DNA of 64,000 nucleotides from Streptomyces sp. NBC_00483 (lineage in GTDB: Bacteria > Actinomycetota > Actinomycetes > Streptomycetales > Streptomycetaceae), in contig NZ_CP107880.1 in NCBI RefSeq assembly GCF_036013745.1, forward strand, positions 3,472,001 to 3,536,000, read 5' to 3'. Of this stretch, positions 17,661 through 24,867 are shown piece by piece; positions within the stretch are counted from its first letter, which is position 1; every line of letters starts with the position of its first letter. A program made the position numbers and the translations under genes. The notes below the pieces were generated by a model that had not been told where the DNA came from, did no database searches, and was given only the letters and a program-made list of their open reading frames with translations.

Positions 17661-18601
17661 CGGGCGCCCTCCTCACGGTTGCGCAGCAGCCACATCCGCG
17701 CGAGCGCGACGGAAGCGATGATCACGAAGAAGATGATGGAGGTGGCGGAGGCGTAGCCCACGCGGTAGGCGGTGAAGCCCTCTTCGAGGGTGAACTGCAC
17801 GAAGGTGCGGGTGCTGTCCTCGGGTCCTGGCCCGAAGTCGAACATCACGACCGCCTGGTCGAAGACCTGGAGCGAGGCCAGGATCTGGAGCGCGATGACG
17901 AGTCCGGTGATGTTGCGCAGCATCGGCAGCGTGATGTGGACCATCCGGTGCCAGGCGTTCGCGCCGTCCAACTTGGCGGCCTCGTACAGATGGGCCGGGA
18001 TGCCCTGGAGGGCGGCGAGGTAGAGCAGGAAGCTGAAGCCGGCGGTCCACCACAGGGTGCAGATGACGACGGCGAGCATCGAGTAGGACTTGTCGGCCAG
18101 CCAGGCCGTGTCCAGGCCGAAGACATGGTTGACCATGCCCGCGGTGGGGTTGAACAGCCATTCCCACAGATTGCCCGCGACGGTCGAGGGCAGCAGGAAC
18201 GGCAGGAAGAAGCAGAGCCGCCACAGCCACTTCCCGCGCTCGATGTGGTGCGCCAGCATCGCGAGCAGGAACGCCATGACGGTGATGCAGGGCACGACCA
18301 GGAGCGTGAAGTACGCGCTGTGGCCGAGCGAGTCCCACAGCATGTCGTCCTGGAGTGCCTCGCGGTAGTTGTCGAGGCCGATGAAGCTCGCGCCCTCGCC
18401 GGAGATGTTGGCGTCGGTGAACGAGAGGTACAGGCCGCGCACCACCGGCCAGATCACGAAGAGGCCGAACAGCGCCAGGAACGGCGCCACGAACCAGCCG
18501 CCGTGCTGGAAGCCCTGCTTGCGGCGGCGGACGGTGGCGGCCTTGGTGGCGGACCGCGCGGGCGCCGGGGCGATGACGGTCTGCGGGGTGGTCGTCGTCA
18601 T
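17657..18601 (-). CDS. Carbohydrate ABC importer permease (MalF/AraP type)
   Basis: This 314-residue protein starts at ATG 18601 and overlaps the binding-protein stop by 4 bp. A basic cytoplasmic N-terminus (TVRRRKQGFQ) precedes six hydrophobic helices. The EAA loop reads YEAAKLDGANAWHRMVHITLP. It is the first of two channel subunits in the operon binding protein - permease - permease - GH51, a standard layout for oligosaccharide import with cytoplasmic hydrolysis. Confidence 0.92.
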   Translation of the reverse strand: MTTTTPQTVIAPAPARSATKAATVRRRKQGFQHGGWFVAPFLALFGLFVIWPVVRGLYLSFTDANISGEGASFIGLDNYREALQDDMLWDSLGHSAYFTLLVVPCITVMAFLLAMLAHHIERGKWLWRLCFFLPFLLPSTVAGNLWEWLFNPTAGMVNHVFGLDTAWLADKSYSMLAVVICTLWWTAGFSFLLYLAALQGIPAHLYEAAKLDGANAWHRMVHITLPMLRNITGLVIALQILASLQVFDQAVVMFDFGPGPEDSTRTFVQFTLEEGFTAYRVGYASATSIIFFVIIASVALARMWLLRNREEGAR

Positions 18602-19947
18602 GAGACCGCACCTCCCTGGGCGGCGGTCCTGCCGTCCATCGGGTTCTTCGAGGCGAGGAGCTGGGAGAGGGCGCCCTTGAGGCGCCGGGCGGCGGCCTCG
18701 GGGCTCGCGGAGCCTGCCGACGCGGACATCACGATCGGCCCGGTGCGCTGGCCGAGCAGTCCGGTGGAGCCCGCGAACCACGCCTTCGGCTCGGTCGCCA
18801 TGTGGTTCATCGCGGACACGTACTCGCTCTGCGGCTCCATCTTTCGGTACGCGGCCGATGACAGGGTCGGCGTGTACGCGGGGATGTGGCCGCCGAGGGC
18901 CCACTTCCTGGCGTGCTTGACGATGTACGCGGCCAGTTGGTGGGCGCCCTCGTTGGCGGCGCCGCCGCGCTCCGCCTGGTGCGGGAGGACGAAGGCGTGG
19001 GACTCGGCGTGGGTGGCCTCCTTGCCGAAGACCGGCGGCAGCGGGGTCGCCCCGTACGGCACCTTCGCGGTGTCGAAGACGGGCACCGACCAGTTGCCCT
19101 CCCAGGTGAACGGGGCGCCGTTGACCATCTGTTCGGCGCCCTTGGCCCCCTTGGCGGAGTAGCCGTCGGTGACGTGCTTGCGCAGGAACTCCAGGACCTG
19201 GGTCGCCTTGTCGGTGTCGAAGGTGACCTCGGTGCGGTCGGCGCTGAACCAGGTGCCGCCGAGCTGGGTGTAGAAGGCGACGAACATCCACCACTGGATG
19301 TTGAGGTCCTGGACGTTCAGACCGAGGGTCTGCACACCCTTCTTGGCCGCCTTCTTGGCCTCCTTCAGCACGTCGAACCACTCGTCGGTGGAGGTGACCG
19401 GAACCATCCGTCCTTCGCCGTCGAGCAGCCCCGCCTTCTTCAGCACGTCCTTGCGGTAGAAGCAGAGCTGTACGTGGATGTCGAGCGGCAGGCCGTACAG
19501 CTTGCCGTCGATCGTCGCGCGCTTCCACAGGACCTGGTTGAAGTCCTCCTCCCGCACGCCGTACTTGGCGAGCAGGCCGACGTCCCAGGGATCGAGGAGG
19601 GTTCCGGGCGCGAAGCCGGGGATCCTTCCGAGGTGCATCACGGCGAGGTCGGGGGCGCGGTCCCCTGACGCGGTCATCGCGAGCTTGGAGTAGTACGGAT
19701 TGCCCCACTGGAGCGTGGAGTCCTTCACGTCGATGTCCGGATGCCCCCGACGGAAGTCGTTCAGCATCGAGATCATGTTGTACCCGTCGCCGCCGCTGAA
19801 GAGATTCCAGTAGCGCACGCGGGTGTCCGCGCCAGAGGTGAGCGCGTCGGCGCCCGTGCCCATGGCCGCGAATCCCAGGCTTCCCGCGACCGCCAACCCA
19901 CTCGCACCTGCGAGGAGTTGTCTGCGGTTCAGGCCAGGTCGTCCCAC
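18598..19947 (-). CDS. Extracellular solute-binding protein, family 1 (oligosaccharide ABC importer)
   Basis: This 449-residue protein starts at GTG 19947 with GGGAGGGG just upstream. The N-terminus MGRPGLNRRQLLAGASGLA has twin arginines and a hydrophobic core, so Tat export is likely. No lipobox cysteine is seen, which is unusual for a Gram-positive binding protein. The mature part has the family 1 fold (WNLFSGGDGYNMISMLNDF, QLCFYRKDVLKKAGL, FTWEGNWSVP). It probably captures arabino-oligosaccharides. Its 5' leader is almost the same as that of iclR. Confidence 0.9.
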   Translation of the reverse strand: MGRPGLNRRQLLAGASGLAVAGSLGFAAMGTGADALTSGADTRVRYWNLFSGGDGYNMISMLNDFRRGHPDIDVKDSTLQWGNPYYSKLAMTASGDRAPDLAVMHLGRIPGFAPGTLLDPWDVGLLAKYGVREEDFNQVLWKRATIDGKLYGLPLDIHVQLCFYRKDVLKKAGLLDGEGRMVPVTSTDEWFDVLKEAKKAAKKGVQTLGLNVQDLNIQWWMFVAFYTQLGGTWFSADRTEVTFDTDKATQVLEFLRKHVTDGYSAKGAKGAEQMVNGAPFTWEGNWSVPVFDTAKVPYGATPLPPVFGKEATHAESHAFVLPHQAERGGAANEGAHQLAAYIVKHARKWALGGHIPAYTPTLSSAAYRKMEPQSEYVSAMNHMATEPKAWFAGSTGLLGQRTGPIVMSASAGSASPEAAARRLKGALSQLLASKNPMDGRTAAQGGAVS

Positions 19948-19973
19948 AACCGGCCCCTCCCTACGTCCGATAT

Positions 19974-20031
19974 TTCGAATGCCGCTCGTAACTTCGAACG
20001 GGACCGTAAAATCGAAGCGCTTCCGCGTCAA
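19974..20031 (-). promoter_or_regulatory. Promoter of importer-abfA operon with paired TTCGAA operator and GAAGCGCTTC palindrome
   Basis: On the minus strand TTGACG (20026-20031), a 17-bp spacer and TACGGT (20003-20008) form a strong promoter. The spacer holds the perfect 10-bp palindrome GAAGCGCTTC (20014-20023), the form bound by LacI-type repressors. TTCGAA sites at 19993-19998 and 19974-19979 are 19 bp apart and cover the expected start point and leader. Dual control by an IclR-type and a LacI-type regulator is inferred. Confidence 0.65.
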
Positions 20032-20053
20032 TGGGTCGCACGGGAATGGAGGT

Positions 20054-20096
20054 AAAAAATGCGGGGGGCGCACGACGCGAACGCCGCACGCCCCGC
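20054..20096 (-). terminator. Intrinsic terminator after the SMP-30 gene
   Basis: Read on the minus strand, an imperfect GC-rich hairpin (GCGGGGCGTGCGGCG, TTCG loop, complementary arm; 20061-20096) is followed by a run of six T (20054-20059). This ends transcription of the iclR-SMP-30 operon before the importer promoter. Confidence 0.75.
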
Positions 20097-20126
20097 AGGG
20101 CATCACCGGACTGCCCGGCCGAACTC

Positions 20127-20975
20127 TCAGCCTCCGAAGGCCGGTTGGGCCAAGCCCTGTCCGGCTCCCGACACCACCAGCAGGGACCCCGCGAGCGGCT
20201 CCGGCGCTTCGAGGCCGACCCGCGCCGACGACACGTACAGATCCTTGAGGTCCGCGCCGCCGAAGGCACAGGCCGTGGGGCGGCTCACCGGTAGCGGGAG
20301 CACCCGGTCGAGCTTCCCCTCGGGGGTGTAGCGGCGGATCGCCGCCCCGCCCCACAGGGCCACCCACACGCAGCCGTCCGCGTCGACGGTGAGGCCGTCG
20401 GGAGAGCCGGAGCCTTCCTCGACGACCGCCAACTCCCGCCTTTTGCCGATCCGTTCACCGTCCACGTCGAAGACGTCGATGCGTCCCGTCGGGGTGTCGA
20501 CGTAGTACATGCGCGCGGCGTCGGGGCTCCAGCCGGTGCCGTTGGAGATCGTGACGTCGTCGAGGACCTCGGTCACCGCCCCGTCGGGGGCGACGCGGAT
20601 CAGGTTGCCGCCGCCGGGCGTCTCGTCGTACGACATGGAACCCGCCCACAGCGCGCCGTCGGGGGCCACCGCCGCGTCGTTGCCGCGCCGCCCGGGGACG
20701 GGCTCGCGGTGCAGCCACGTGAAGGCCCCGTCCGGGCCGTAACTGCCCACTCCGTCACGGAGGTTGACGACCAGGCCGCCTCCCGCGCGCGGCTTGGCGG
20801 CGCCCACGTGCTGTTCGGTGGCGAGGACGGTGCGGCGGCCGCTGCCCGGCTCGTAGGTGTGCACGCGGGAGTTGAGGATGTCCACCCAGATCACGCGGCC
20901 CGTGGCCGGGTCCCAGGTCGGGCCCTCGCCCAGCTCAGCAGAGGCTCGCACGGCCTCCTCGACGCGGATCCTCAT
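20127..20975 (-). CDS. SMP-30/gluconolactonase-family sugar lactonase
   Basis: This 282-residue six-bladed propeller starts at ATG 20975 in an ATGA overlap with the iclR stop. The metal-binding Glu lies in ELGEGPTWDP near the N-terminus. Later ligands are the Asn in ISNGTGWSPD and the Asp in SPDGLTVDADG. RGNDAAVAPDGALWAGSM is a family hallmark. Such enzymes hydrolyse aldonolactones to aldonic acids. With a sugar dehydrogenase and an aldonate dehydratase at 2.4-4.6 kb this would fill the lactonase step of an oxidative pentose or hexose route. The pathway assignment is inferred. Confidence 0.88.
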   Translation of the reverse strand: MRIRVEEAVRASAELGEGPTWDPATGRVIWVDILNSRVHTYEPGSGRRTVLATEQHVGAAKPRAGGGLVVNLRDGVGSYGPDGAFTWLHREPVPGRRGNDAAVAPDGALWAGSMSYDETPGGGNLIRVAPDGAVTEVLDDVTISNGTGWSPDAARMYYVDTPTGRIDVFDVDGERIGKRRELAVVEEGSGSPDGLTVDADGCVWVALWGGAAIRRYTPEGKLDRVLPLPVSRPTACAFGGADLKDLYVSSARVGLEAPEPLAGSLLVVSGAGQGLAQPAFGG

Positions 20976-21748
20976 CGCGTCACCCCCCGGTGGCCGAGGC
21001 GCTCGGAGAGATCGGCGGCGCCCTTCGCGGCGAGCCCCGCCAGCTCGTCCTCGCGCGCGTCGCTCCAGCGGATCATCGGTACGGAGATGGAGAGCGCGGC
21101 GACGACCCGGTTGGTGCGGTCGCGTACGGGCGCGGCGACGCACGACACGTCCGAGTTCGACTCGCGGCTCTCCACGGCGATGCCGCGCTCGCGCACCCCG
21201 ACCAGGTGGGTGCGCAGGGCCGCCGGGTCGGTGATCGAGTTCTCGGTCATCGCGACCAGGTCCGCGTCGTCCGGGACCCGCGCGGTCAGCTCGGCCTCGG
21301 ACAGCGACGCGAGCAGCATCTTGCCGACCGACGTGCAGTGCGCGGGGAGGCGGCGGCCCGCGGCGGACACCATGCGCACGGCGTGCGTGGAGTCGACCTT
21401 CGCGATGTAGATGACGTCGGTGCCCTCCAGGATCGCCACGTGGACGGTCTCGTCGCAGGTCTCCGCGACGTCGCGGGCGACGTGCTGCCCCTCGGCGGCG
21501 AGGTCGAGCTGCTCGGCGTACCGGCTGCCGAGCTGGTACGGGCGCACGCCGAGGCGGTAGCGGCCCGGCTGTCCCGGGACCTGCACGATGTACTGGCGGG
21601 CGGCGAGCGTGGTGACCAGTTCGTGGACCGTGGTCCGCGGTAGCTGTAGCTTGCGGACGATGTCGGGGGCGGACAGCGTGCCGTCCCCGTCCAGGAACAG
21701 CTCCAGGATGTCCAGAGCGCGGGTCACGGCTGGTACGAGGCGTCCCAC
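20972..21748 (-). CDS. IclR-family transcriptional regulator
   Basis: This 258-residue protein starts at GTG 21748 behind a GGGAGGGG site. The N-terminal winged helix (LSAPDIVRKLQLPRTTVHELV, roughly residues 26-46) is followed by the IclR effector domain with CTSVGKMLLA, VESRESNSDVSCVAAPV and LSISVP. It is coupled to the SMP-30 lactonase gene. Its own promoter region shares a 36-nt leader (32 identities) and 19-bp-spaced sites with the importer operon, so it probably controls both. Whether it represses or activates is unknown; many family members bind sugar-acid ligands. Confidence 0.92.
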   Translation of the reverse strand: MGRLVPAVTRALDILELFLDGDGTLSAPDIVRKLQLPRTTVHELVTTLAARQYIVQVPGQPGRYRLGVRPYQLGSRYAEQLDLAAEGQHVARDVAETCDETVHVAILEGTDVIYIAKVDSTHAVRMVSAAGRRLPAHCTSVGKMLLASLSEAELTARVPDDADLVAMTENSITDPAALRTHLVGVRERGIAVESRESNSDVSCVAAPVRDRTNRVVAALSISVPMIRWSDAREDELAGLAAKGAADLSERLGHRGVTR

Positions 21749-21762
21749 AACCGACCCCTCCC

Positions 21763-21832
21763 TATGTTCGGTATTTCAACAGACGGTCGGTATCGCGAAC
21801 ATAGGCTAAACACAGGGGCATTGACCGGGCAA
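21763..21832 (-). promoter_or_regulatory. Promoter/operator region of iclR
   Basis: On the minus strand TTGCCC (21827-21832), an 18-bp spacer and TAGCCT (21803-21808) look like a promoter. CGGTAT blocks start at 21769 and 21788, 19 bp apart, each followed by a degenerate TTCGAA (TTCAAC; CGCGAA). An outer perfect 8-bp inverted repeat TATGTTCG (21763) / CGAACATA (21796) encloses them. The layout matches the importer promoter in position relative to the GTG start. Confidence 0.55.
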
Positions 21833-21882
21833 TGGGTGATCCCATGCCCGCTACACGGTCTGCACAGAGTCATCGAGTCCGC

Positions 21883-23112
21883 TCAGACGGGCCCGAGTTC
21901 CCCCCGAAGACGCCGGGCCCGCAGCACCAGTTCCAGCTCGAAGCGGCGGTCCGGGTCGTCGACCTCGTCGCCCCACAGCTCGCGGATCTGGCGCAGCCGG
22001 TAGCGGACGGTCTGCGGGTGGACGCCGAGCCGGGCCGCGACCTCGGGGGCGCCGCCGCGGGTCTCCAGCCAGGCGAGCAGGGTCTCGGCGAGCCGCCGCG
22101 CGTGCGCGGGGCCGCACCGGGTGAGGGGTTCGAGGGCGCGCCGCGCGAGATCGTCGACGAGCTCCTCGGGCTGGAGCAGGACGAGGGCCTGGGTGTGCTG
22201 GGTGCACTGCACCACTTCGGCGTCGGGCAGCAGTCCGCGCTCCATGAGGCCGACCGCGGCCTCGGCCCAGCGCAGCGACTTCGCCGCGTCGGCGGGCGCG
22301 ACGGGCGGCCCGATCGCCCCGGTCCAGCCGGACAGGGCGCGGCGCAGCAGATCGGCGCGGCCCGCGGCGTCGGGTTCGGAAAGGACGAGCCGGGGCCGCT
22401 CCGGCTCCATGTCGAGGAGGACGTCGGCCCCGACGGCGGGGGCGACCGCGTCGCGGGCCGGCCGCAGCAGCACGCCGACGGCGACGTGCGCGGGCACCGT
22501 CCACCCGATGCGCGCCGCCCGTTCGGTGAGTGCCTGGACGGGGTCGCGGGGCACCGCGGTCCGCCCTTCGAGGAGCAGGTCCATCAGCTTGCGCTGCTGG
22601 CGCAGGCGCTCCCCGGCCTGCCGGGCGGCCGCCTCCGCGTAGCCGCGGACCGACTGGTCGACGAGGCCGTCGAGGTACTCGTAGCCGGCCTCCGCGAGTT
22701 CGTACATGGCCGGGGGCGGGATGTGCAGCCGCTGCCCGATGTCGGCGAGGCGGCGCCAGGCCATCTTCACACCGAGCCGGTACATCGCCTGGAGCGAGTC
22801 GAGGGTGCGGCCGTGCAGGGACTGGCCGCGCCCGAACTCCTGGAAGAGCGCCGGGGCCTGGCCCTCCGGAAGGCCGTCCGAGGCCCCGTCGGCGAAGCCG
22901 CGCACGAAGTCCTCGACGGCGCGGCGGATGCCGACGAGGGCCACCGCCTCGCCCGACTCGTCGAGCACGACCGGCAGTTGGGGGAACTCACGGTGGATCT
23001 CGTCGAGGATGTCCCGGGCGAGCCGGGGTGCCTCGTCGAGGGCGAGTGCCACGAACTGCTTGGCCTGGAGGCGCGGCACGTCGCACCATGCGGAGCGAGC
23101 GGTGGCCGGCAC
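21883..23112 (-). CDS. PucR-family helix-turn-helix regulator
   Basis: This 409-residue protein starts at GTG 23112, with AAGGGGG eight bases upstream. An N-terminal helical sensor region (residues 1-160, similar to RsbRD-like domains) is followed by a degenerate GGDEF-like middle domain and a C-terminal PucR HTH: LLAWLETRGGAPEVAARLGVHPQTVRYRLR, given as the span from LLAWLETRG to VRYRLRQI. Relatives regulate purine, polyketide-linked or cell-surface functions. It is 4 bp behind a tiny membrane-protein gene, so they are co-transcribed. The effector and targets are unknown. Confidence 0.85.
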   Translation of the reverse strand: MPATARSAWCDVPRLQAKQFVALALDEAPRLARDILDEIHREFPQLPVVLDESGEAVALVGIRRAVEDFVRGFADGASDGLPEGQAPALFQEFGRGQSLHGRTLDSLQAMYRLGVKMAWRRLADIGQRLHIPPPAMYELAEAGYEYLDGLVDQSVRGYAEAAARQAGERLRQQRKLMDLLLEGRTAVPRDPVQALTERAARIGWTVPAHVAVGVLLRPARDAVAPAVGADVLLDMEPERPRLVLSEPDAAGRADLLRRALSGWTGAIGPPVAPADAAKSLRWAEAAVGLMERGLLPDAEVVQCTQHTQALVLLQPEELVDDLARRALEPLTRCGPAHARRLAETLLAWLETRGGAPEVAARLGVHPQTVRYRLRQIRELWGDEVDDPDRRFELELVLRARRLRGELGPV

Positions 23113-23116
23113 CGGC

Positions 23117-23269
23117 TCAGCCCCCTTGGCCGGGCGTCTCGTAGGTCACCAGGGGCGTATTGGGCTGGTCCGGTGTCGCGTTGATCAGCGCGAGCACGCC
23201 GAAGGCGGCCGCGAAGGCGAGCGCGGCTCCCGTGGCCGCGGACAGCGCGGCGGCGAGCAGTCGGTTCAT
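23117..23269 (-). CDS. Small single-pass membrane protein (50 aa)
   Basis: The 50-residue product starts MNRLLAAALSAATGAALA and has one hydrophobic helix (about residues 5-30), then a polar tail PDQPNTPLVTYETPGQGG. Length and position directly before the PucR gene (4 bp apart) argue for a real coupled gene. The frame stays open upstream, and a GTG at about 23404 would give a 95-residue form. The upstream part has lower GC in third positions, so ATG 23269 is preferred. A possible role is to tether or modulate the regulator at the membrane. The family is not recognised. Confidence 0.65.
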   Translation of the reverse strand: MNRLLAAALSAATGAALAFAAAFGVLALINATPDQPNTPLVTYETPGQGG

Positions 23270-23397
23270 CGCAGGGTCAGCCTCTCGTCCGTGCCCGATC
23301 CGGAGTTCACCGATCGGGGTATCGAGGTCGTTCCCCACCCGTGCGATTGCGACGTACGGCAAGCCGTCCGCCTCAAGTGCCCAGTCTCCACAGGACG

Positions 23398-23427
23398 TTG
23401 ACACTTCGTCAAGAGTACGTCTACGGT
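23398..23427 (+). promoter_or_regulatory. Consensus promoter reading into the inverted-repeat element and DUF3068 gene
   Basis: TTGACA (23398-23403), an 18-bp spacer and TACGGT (23422-23427) match the Streptomyces housekeeping promoter consensus. The predicted start, near 23434, is only a few bases before the first arm of the inverted-repeat element. The -35 box is part of a TTGAC/GTCAA inverted repeat, so a minus-strand promoter here is also possible. Confidence 0.6.
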
Positions 23428-23440
23428 TCCCGGCCCAAAG

Positions 23441-23622
23441 GACCCTTCTGACGGATCCTGCTGGAGTCGCGGGCCCTGGCACGCGCATCTGCGGCGTTGT
23501 CGTCGGTTGCCAACGCTCCGCGTTGACGCCCTCCTCCGCCTTGCAGCTGCACGCACCAGACCCCGCTCGCCTGCACCGCACGTGGACGCCGTCCGCATCC
23601 AGCCTGACCCGTCAGAAGGGCC
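23441..23622 (+). ncRNA. Candidate structured RNA/leader: 26-bp inverted repeats enclosing about 130 nt
   Basis: The left arm starts GGACCCTTCTGACGG (23441) and the right arm ends CCGTCAGAAGGGCCC (23609-23622). The arms pair over about 26 bp with four mismatches, including a perfect 12-bp block. An inner hairpin CAACGC-TCC-GCGTTG lies at 23511-23525. A transcript from the promoter just upstream would fold into a long rod about 180 nt long ending 54 nt before the DUF3068 start. It could be a structured leader, a 6S-like RNA or a miniature inverted-repeat element. No known Rfam family was recognised. This fills most of the 406-bp gap between the small membrane protein and DUF3068 genes. Confidence 0.5.
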
Positions 23623-23675
23623 CTCACCGGCCGCCCGCGAACAGAGCGCGGATGCCCTTCCACCAGGAGTGCCGG

Positions 23676-24686
23676 ATGCGCCGTACAGCCTCACCGTTCT
23701 CGCTGGTCGCAACAGGTCTCGGCACGTTCCTGCTCGTCCTGGCGGGGCTGCTCGCCTGGTACGTGGAGCCGCGCGCCGAGCGCACCAGCATCGACATCGA
23801 CGCGACGACCGTGTTCACCGGAACCGGCAGCTACTTCGACACCGAGAAGATCAAGACCGTACGCGATCGCAAGCTCACCATCACCCGACAGGCCCGCGGC
23901 GACGTGGCCGCGAGCGAGCGCAGCGGCCGGGCGGTCTGGGACGTGACGACGTCCGTCGACACCGCGAAGACCCTCCCGGCGAGCGACCCGCACGACGCAC
24001 TGCAATGGACCCTGGAGCGCTGGGTCACCGACCGGAAGACCAACGCCGCCGTGCACTGCTGCGGCGAGCAGCCCACCTTCAGCGGCGAGGCCTACCTGAA
24101 GTTCCCCTTCAACGTGGAGAAGCGCACCTACACCTGGTGGGACAACACGCTCGGCGCGACGGTCCCGCTCCGCTTCAGCGGCGTGACCAAGGTGCAGGGC
24201 TACGAGGGCTACCGGTTCACCGGCACCGTCGCCCCCGCCAGGACCGGCTCCCGGCTCGTGCCCGGCCGGATCGTGGGGCAGCCGAGCAAGAGCCAGGTCC
24301 TCGCCGAGGAGTGGTACGCCAACCACGGCGTCGAGCTCGTCGTCGACCAGCGCACGGGCCGGGTCCTGTACGCCGCCATCGGCCCGCGCAAGACGCTGCG
24401 CGCACCCGGCACGGACAAGGACGCGGCGGTGCTCCTGGACAGCCGGAAGATCGCGTTCACCCCGGCCACGCAGCGCGACCAGGTGGCGCTGGCCCAGGAC
24501 GACAACGACCGGCTCACGCTGATCGGCACGACGTTGCCGCTGGTGGCGGGGGGTCTGGGTGTGCTGCTCGTGGCGGCCGGCCTGGTACTCGTCGTACGGG
24601 GCAGGGGTGGCAGGCAGGAGCGGGAAGGGTCGGAGCGTCCGGATCCCGATACGTCCCCGACGACCCTGGAAACGTCCACGATGTGA
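23676..24686 (+). CDS. DUF3068 membrane-anchored protein (PorA-like family)
   Basis: This 336-residue protein starts at ATG 23676 with AGGAG six bases upstream. One N-terminal transmembrane segment (VATGLGTFLLVLAGLLAWYV) is followed by a large extracytoplasmic domain with a CC pair (AVHCCGEQ) and aromatic beta-strands (EKRTYTWWDNTLGATVPLRF). A C-terminal helix (LPLVAGGLGVLLVAAGLVLVV) and a short basic cytoplasmic tail complete it. DUF3068 proteins occur in mycobacteria and other actinobacteria beside glycosyltransferase and AftD-type genes; the biochemical role is unknown. Here it heads the envelope glycan gene run. Confidence 0.88.
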   Translation: MRRTASPFSLVATGLGTFLLVLAGLLAWYVEPRAERTSIDIDATTVFTGTGSYFDTEKIKTVRDRKLTITRQARGDVAASERSGRAVWDVTTSVDTAKTLPASDPHDALQWTLERWVTDRKTNAAVHCCGEQPTFSGEAYLKFPFNVEKRTYTWWDNTLGATVPLRFSGVTKVQGYEGYRFTGTVAPARTGSRLVPGRIVGQPSKSQVLAEEWYANHGVELVVDQRTGRVLYAAIGPRKTLRAPGTDKDAAVLLDSRKIAFTPATQRDQVALAQDDNDRLTLIGTTLPLVAGGLGVLLVAAGLVLVVRGRGGRQEREGSERPDPDTSPTTLETSTM

Positions 24687-24804
24687 CGGTACGTCAGTCA
24701 AATACGGACCGAAACTTGTCACGCGGGTGAGTAGCCGCATCGAACAGCGGGGCGAAAACTGTCCCTCCCCACCCCGTGCACAGGCTCCGCACAGCCTCGG
24801 CACC

Positions 24805-24846
24805 GTACCTCCCAGTACACCCAAGTACGCCCGAACACCCGCGTAC
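24805..24846. repeat. GTAC/CCC motifs in 10-bp phase
   Basis: In the 181-bp gap before the glycosyltransferase gene, GTAC occurs at 24805, 24815 and 24825 and again at 24843, each followed within a few bases by CCC. The roughly 10-bp helical phasing could mark a cooperative binding site. Confidence 0.4.
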
Positions 24847-24867
24847 GCCCGACGAGTTGGAGCACCA

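Noticed and set aside
20059..20331. A plus-strand frame with a strong GGAGGT site five bases before ATG 20059
   Set aside because: The A-run and GC-rich start form the T-tract and hairpin of a minus-strand terminator, and the frame then runs antisense through the SMP-30 lactonase gene.
23404..23581. A longer form of the 50-residue membrane protein or a separate upstream peptide on the minus strand
   Set aside because: The frame is open, but third-position GC falls and the region is better explained by the plus-strand promoter and inverted-repeat element. Kept only as an alternative start.
23441..23622. tmRNA, RNase P RNA or SRP RNA identity for the inverted-repeat element
   Set aside because: It lacks the tRNA-like ends and tag frame of tmRNA, the GAGGAAAGUCC block of RNase P and the conserved SRP loop motifs.
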